A stretch of DNA of 33,205 nucleotides from contig NZ_QAIH01000136.1 in NCBI RefSeq assembly GCF_003060895.1, positions 1,235 to 34,439 on the forward strand, written 5' to 3'. Below are positions 29,839 to 33,205 of this stretch, piece after piece. Origin of the DNA: Acidovorax sp. HMWF029. Lineage in GTDB: Bacteria; Pseudomonadota; Gammaproteobacteria; Burkholderiales; Burkholderiaceae_C. The position numbers were made by a program, and so were the translations under genes. The notes under the pieces were generated by a model. It was not told the origin of the DNA, ran no database searches, and saw only the letters and a program-made list of their open reading frames with translations. Position 1 is the stretch's first letter; each line of letters opens with the position of its first letter.

Positions 29839-29867
29839 AATGTAGCAGCAAGGCCCCAAACGGGCAA
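29839..29867 (-). promoter_or_regulatory. Predicted sigma-70 promoter of the str operon
   Basis: On the minus strand TTGCCC (29867-29862) and TACATT (29844-29839) are 17 bp apart. The leader of about 60 nt before rpsL includes the short palindrome TTCGGAAATTCCGAA at 29815-29829. This is the only good candidate I see upstream of rpsL. Confidence 0.55.
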
Positions 29868-29959
29868 GCGCCAAGCGGTTCTCCCTGGAAACCCAGGCAC
29901 AAGATGAAAGCCACCAGCCGCCGAAAGAGCGCACCCCATGCCAGCGCCGCCGCGCAAAG

Positions 29960-30025
29960 GCAGCCCCCGCCGCACGGGCTGCGCCCCTCAGGAGGAAGGC
30001 GCGAAGCGACTCAGGGGGAGCCCGA
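29960..30025 (-). repeat. Structured 3'-proximal repeat, family B (copy 2); likely terminator
   Basis: Directly after the dacA stop, the minus-strand transcript reads CTCCCCCTGAGTCGC, then TTCGCGCCTTCCTCC and TGAGGGGCGCAGCCCG. The TTCCTCC...GGGG blocks and GCGCAGCCCGTGCGGC can pair. The order CCCCCTGAG-CGC-GCC-TTCC matches the block at 16764-16832 after the cytochrome c' gene, in the same position relative to the stop codon. Confidence 0.5.
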
Positions 30026-31195
30026 TCACTTGATCCAGAGGCGGATCGCGTCCCAGGCCCGGCCCACGATGCCCGCCTGCTCCACCCCTTCCAGTGCCAG
30101 CAGGGGCACTTCACCCACCATTTGCTCGCCCAGCATCACCTTGAGGGTGCCGACAGACTGGCCCTTGGCGTAGGGCGCCACCAATGGATCAGGGCGGGAG
30201 ATCTGGGTGGTGATCTTGCCAGCGCTTCCCGAAGGCACGGCCACGACGATGGCCTGTTCGCGGCCGATTTTCAGCACGCTGTCCTTGCCCTTCCAGACAG
30301 CAGGCGTGGCAACGGGCTTGCCCGCGTCAAACAGCTTGACGGCCTCGAATGCGGTGTAGCCCCAGTTCAGCAGCTTCTGGCTTTCGTTCGCGCGGGCGTT
30401 TTCGCTCGCCGCACCCAGCACGATGGACAACAGGCGGCGCTGACCCACGCCGGGGAATTCGCGCTTGGATGTGGCCACCAGGCAATAGCCCGCCGCGGCG
30501 GTGTGGCCGGTCTTGAGGCCGTCCACGGTCGGATCGCGGAACAGCAGCGAATTGCGGTTGTTGCCGTTGGATGCGGGGGTGCCCGGGTAGCTGTACTGCT
30601 TGGTGGAGTAGTAGTGCATGTACTCCGGGAAGTCCTTCATCAGGCGCATGGCCAGCACGGACAGGTCGCGCGCCGTGGTGGTGTGGCCGGGTTCGGTCAG
30701 GCCTTCGGGGTTCTTGTAGCTTGTGCCGTTCATGCCCAGGGCCTTGGCCTGGTCGTTCATGAGCTTGACGAAGTTCTCGGCCGTTCCGCCCACGCCTTCG
30801 GCCAGGGCCATGGTGGCGTCGTTGCCGGACTGCACGATCATGCCCTTGATGAGGTCTTCGACCGGCACCTGCATCTTGGGGTCGATGAACATGCGCGAAC
30901 CGGGCATCTTCCAGGCGCGCACGCTCACAGGCAGCTTCTGGTCCAACGCGATCTTCTTGGCGCGCAGGGCATCAAACACGAGGTAGCCCGTCATGAGCTT
31001 GGTGAGCGAGGCCTGCTCCACAGGCGCATCGATGTCCTTGGCGGCCAGCACCTGATTGGCGGTGACATCCACCAGCATGTAGGTGCGCGCGGCGATTTCG
31101 GGCGGCTGGGGCGCCTGGGCCAGGGCGCCAAAGGCGGCAGGGGCCACCGCAGCAAAGACAGCCAGGGATCGCAACGCAGACAGGATTCGTTTCAT
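30026..31195 (-). CDS. dacA: D-alanyl-D-alanine carboxypeptidase (DacA/PBP5-6 type)
   Basis: Low-molecular-weight penicillin-binding protein that trims the terminal D-Ala from peptidoglycan stem peptides in the periplasm. The 389-residue precursor has a signal peptide (likely cut after ALA at about 26) and the three serine-DD-peptidase motifs: SLTK (Ser63, Lys66), SGN in IVQSGNDATM, and KTG in VDGLKTGHTAAAG. A beta-rich C-terminal domain (about 290-365) and an amphipathic tail ending VGRAWDAIRLWIK fit membrane-surface anchoring as in PBP5. It is 89 bp downstream of a hydrolase gene. Confidence 0.95.
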   Translation of the reverse strand: MKRILSALRSLAVFAAVAPAAFGALAQAPQPPEIAARTYMLVDVTANQVLAAKDIDAPVEQASLTKLMTGYLVFDALRAKKIALDQKLPVSVRAWKMPGSRMFIDPKMQVPVEDLIKGMIVQSGNDATMALAEGVGGTAENFVKLMNDQAKALGMNGTSYKNPEGLTEPGHTTTARDLSVLAMRLMKDFPEYMHYYSTKQYSYPGTPASNGNNRNSLLFRDPTVDGLKTGHTAAAGYCLVATSKREFPGVGQRRLLSIVLGAASENARANESQKLLNWGYTAFEAVKLFDAGKPVATPAVWKGKDSVLKIGREQAIVVAVPSGSAGKITTQISRPDPLVAPYAKGQSVGTLKVMLGEQMVGEVPLLALEGVEQAGIVGRAWDAIRLWIK

Positions 31196-31284
31196 GGGGC
31201 AACAGGGGGCTGGGGGGGCTCAAAAAGGAAAGAAATAGCGCGAAGAGAGAAGGGAAAAAGGCCTGCGAGGCCTGGACGCCCTCC

Positions 31285-31935
31285 TCAGGCGCCCGATTGC
31301 AGGTGGCGGACCACCAGATTTTTCAAAAGCGGCAATTGTCCGTGAAAGAAATGCCCGCCCGCCGGGATCACTGTGACAGGCAGTATCTGAGGCCGCGCCC
31401 AGTCCATGACGGACGCGAGCGGCACGGTGTCGTCCGCTTCGCCATGCACAACCAGGGTGCGCAGGTGGGCGTCGGGCGGCACGGGAGCCACAGTGAAGCG
31501 GCTGGCGGCGGTGCCCACCAGCACGGCCTGGTCCACACGGCCGTCGGGCCAGAGTGCGGCCAGCGCGTGGCTGGTGACAAAGGCGCCGAACGAGAAGCCC
31601 GCGAGTGCAATGCGCTGGCCAGCGGCTGCAGGCGCGACCTGCTCCACCACAGCCAGCAAATCCTGCAGCTCGCCACGGCCGTCATCGTGCGTACCCGCGG
31701 TGCCCCCCACGCCCCGGAAGTTGAAGCGTACGGCCGTGTAGCCGCATTGCACAAAGGCGCGCGCCAGGGTCTGCACCACCTTGTTGTCCATGGTGCCGCC
31801 AAACAGCGGATGGGGGTGGGCAATGATGGCCACACCCCGGTGGCTTGCGCCCTCAGCCAGCGCGGCGCTGTCGCGCACGGCCTCAATGGCGCCTGCGGGG
31901 CCGGACAGGGTCAGGCGTTCGGTCTGGGCATTCAC
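31285..31935 (-). CDS. Alpha/beta hydrolase (COG2945-like)
   Basis: The 216-residue protein has an alpha/beta hydrolase core. The nucleophile is Ser115 in GFSFG, the acid is probably Asp169 in HGEADDTVP, and the base is His195 in GGHFFHG. HPHPLFGGTMDNKVV and VRFNFRGVGGTAG are hallmarks of this short lid-less group. Substrates are unknown. The start is GTG (31933-31935). The next gene upstream is the ferredoxin, with 91 bp between them that hold a family A repeat. Confidence 0.9.
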   Translation of the reverse strand: MNAQTERLTLSGPAGAIEAVRDSAALAEGASHRGVAIIAHPHPLFGGTMDNKVVQTLARAFVQCGYTAVRFNFRGVGGTAGTHDDGRGELQDLLAVVEQVAPAAAGQRIALAGFSFGAFVTSHALAALWPDGRVDQAVLVGTAASRFTVAPVPPDAHLRTLVVHGEADDTVPLASVMDWARPQILPVTVIPAGGHFFHGQLPLLKNLVVRHLQSGA

Positions 31936-31950
31936 GGAATTGCTACTCTA

Positions 31951-31994
31951 TTAATAGCTGAAAACGCTTATCCATCAGGCGCAAGCAGCCAAAA
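31951..31994. repeat. Short intergenic repeat, family A (copy 4)
   Basis: This stretch runs TTAATAGCTGAAAACGC, then TTATCCATCAGGCGC and AAGCAGCCAAAA. It is the most complete of the four copies in the window and agrees with a repeat form I know from Comamonadaceae genomes (recalled, not searched). Its outer parts (AGCTG / CAGC and GCG.TTA / CGC) allow imperfect pairing. It lies between the ferredoxin and hydrolase genes. Confidence 0.6.
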
Positions 31995-32026
31995 TTATTC
32001 AAAAAAAACGAGAAATGGAGCCCGTG

Positions 32027-32386
32027 TCAGCGGCCAAGTTCCGCAGGCGTGACCAGACGCTCCACCACCTGACCGTTCTTGAGGTGCGATTCGACGATCT
32101 CGTCGATGTCGGCCGCGTCCACATAGGTGTACCAGGTGCCCTCGGGGTAGACCACGGCCACCGGGCCGCCCGCGCAGCGGTCCAGGCAACCGGCCTTGTT
32201 CACACGCACCTTGCCAGCGCCCGCCAGTCCGGCCGCCTTGACCTGGGCCTTGCAGCGGTCAAAACCGGCCTGGGCGTTGTGGTGGGCGCAGCTGTCTTCG
32301 CCGTTGGTGCGGTCGTTCAGGCAAAAGAAGATGTGGCGCTGGTAGTAGCCGGGCGCTGCGGCTGGTGCGGAGGAGGTGTCACTCAT
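32027..32386 (-). CDS. Thioredoxin-like [2Fe-2S] ferredoxin domain protein
   Basis: The 119-residue protein has the pattern of the thioredoxin-like 2Fe-2S ferredoxins (as in the NuoE/HoxF C-terminal fold): Cys22 in HIFFCLNDR, Cys33, and the pair Cys67 and Cys71 in KAGCLDRCAGGPVAVVYPEG. Cys45 is extra. Such single-domain proteins are common next to cell-envelope genes in beta-proteobacteria, and their electron partner is not known. It starts nine bases after the VanZ-like gene stops, so the two are probably co-transcribed. Confidence 0.88.
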   Translation of the reverse strand: MSDTSSAPAAAPGYYQRHIFFCLNDRTNGEDSCAHHNAQAGFDRCKAQVKAAGLAGAGKVRVNKAGCLDRCAGGPVAVVYPEGTWYTYVDAADIDEIVESHLKNGQVVERLVTPAELGR

Positions 32387-32395
32387 CCGTGCATT

Positions 32396-33205
32396 TTAAG
32401 TTTGCATATCCCGCCGGGACACCCGCAAAAGCACATACAGCAGCGTGGCATAGGGCCACAGCCAGCCCAGCCACTGCCCCAGGCCATAGAAGCGGATGAA
32501 GCGGCCCTGCTCCCAGATCTGCAGGGTCTGGGCGAAATATGCGCTGGTGGGCGCCTGGTTGAGCAGCGCCAGGTGCCAGGCAAGCGCCAGCAGCAGCATG
32601 GCGGCACAGGCCCGGCGCGGCAGGGCCACCAGCAGCAAGGCCAGCGCCAGCGCACCCCACACACCCACGCGCACGGGCATGCTCATCCACTCCCAAGCGT
32701 GCACCGGGCCCCAGCTCAGCGCGGCTGACAGTGCCGTGAGGACCACGCCCACCACCACCACCCCCAGCGCAAACAGCGCACGCCGCCCCATCTGGCGAAT
32801 CACGCAGTAGCCCAGCAGGCATGGGATGAGCAGCCCCAGCGTGACGCACAGCAGCTCGCCACTGGGCGAAAGCGGGTCGAGCGCTGCCTCGCGCAGGGGC
32901 AGCCAGTCCAGAAATGGGGTATCGGCCAGCAGCTCAATGAGCGCCGACTCCAGGCGCTCCAACACCTGGCCCAGGCCAAAAGGCACGGCCGCCGGGAACA
33001 GCAGCGCCATCGGCCACAGCGCCAGCAGCACCATGCCCCCGCTGGCGTCCGAGACGAACCAGCGCGAGCGAAAGTCGCTCCAGCGGTCCAGCGCGCCCAG
33101 GCGCTCCAGCAGGGCTGCGCTCAGGGCGCCTGCCATCGTGCCCCCAATGTTGAGCAGCAGGTCCAGGTTGGACGGCACCCGCCGGGGCAGATAAATCTGC
33201 AAAAA
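32396..33205 (-). CDS. VanZ-like family membrane protein (partial, N-terminus outside window)
   Basis: At least 269 residues remain, and the open frame continues past the right edge (a Phe codon precedes the TTG at 33202), so the start is missing. The first visible part, LQIYLPRRVPSNLDLLLNIGG, is the end of a VanZ-like domain. It is followed by about six hydrophobic helices with a poorly conserved C-terminal membrane domain. VanZ itself gives low-level teicoplanin resistance in enterococci; for this proteobacterial group the function is unknown and should not be called resistance. Confidence 0.8.
   Translation of the reverse strand, partial: FLQIYLPRRVPSNLDLLLNIGGTMAGALSAALLERLGALDRWSDFRSRWFVSDASGGMVLLALWPMALLFPAAVPFGLGQVLERLESALIELLADTPFLDWLPLREAALDPLSPSGELLCVTLGLLIPCLLGYCVIRQMGRRALFALGVVVVGVVLTALSAALSWGPVHAWEWMSMPVRVGVWGALALALLLVALPRRACAAMLLLALAWHLALLNQAPTSAYFAQTLQIWEQGRFIRFYGLGQWLGWLWPYATLLYVLLRVSRRDMQT

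Noticed and set aside
32396-33205. Glycopeptide resistance gene (VanZ)
   Set aside because: Only the VanZ-like fold is supported. Proteobacterial members are common envelope proteins of unknown role, there is no van cluster, and the N-terminus is outside the window.

Overview
The window reads as a core chromosomal segment of a high-GC betaproteobacterium, most likely a member of the Comamonadaceae (Acidovorax-like). This rests on the layout (atpIBEFHAGDC next to a ybeD-lipB-lipA cluster, an incomplete regulatory PTS of ManX-type EIIA-HPr-EI, and the str/S10 ribosomal block), the protein sequences, and two kinds of short intergenic repeat that I associate from memory with that family. I see no rRNA, tRNA, CRISPR array, insertion sequence, integrase or phage gene. 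The species assignment is inference.

Layout. 1-299: possible last codons of a + strand gene, two strong terminators. 300-7470 (- strand): the complete ATP synthase operon, transcribed atpI, atpB, atpE, atpF, atpH, atpA, atpG, atpD, atpC, from a good sigma-70-like promoter near 7519-7546. 7759-11486 (+ strand): DUF493/YbeD, lipB and lipA (lipoate attachment and synthesis), then an AraC-type regulator and a YddG-like DMT exporter. 11553-14057 (- strand): ptsI, ptsH and a mannose-type EIIA, a phosphorelay without a sugar permease. 14138-15933 (- strand): an MFS transporter translationally coupled to a small lipoprotein. 16070-16573 (+): a TlpA-like thioredoxin. 16833-18116: divergent cytochrome c' (-) and cytochrome b561-type protein (+). 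18163-18669 (+): GNAT acetyltransferase. 18670-19040: gene-free stretch. 19041-19550 (-): Prx5-type peroxiredoxin.

19733-29773 (- strand): the str and S10 clusters in tandem, transcribed rpsL, rpsG, fusA, tuf, rpsJ, rplC, rplD, rplW, rplB, rpsS, rplV, rpsC, rplP, rpmC, rpsQ. A promoter-like element and a stem-loop separate rpsJ from rplC. The spc operon does not follow rpsQ; a terminator and the peroxiredoxin do. 30026-33205 (- strand): a DacA-type D-Ala-D-Ala carboxypeptidase, an alpha/beta hydrolase, a thioredoxin-like [2Fe-2S] ferredoxin and the C-terminal part of a VanZ-like membrane protein cut by the window edge.

Most of this is conserved housekeeping DNA. I did not find a convincing undescribed system. 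The observations most worth a second look are non-coding: two families of short structured repeats in intergenic spaces (one placed immediately after stop codons), the promoter/stem-loop that breaks the S10 operon after rpsJ, the EIIA/ptsH gene overlap, and an unexplained decayed-looking stretch at 18670-18987.
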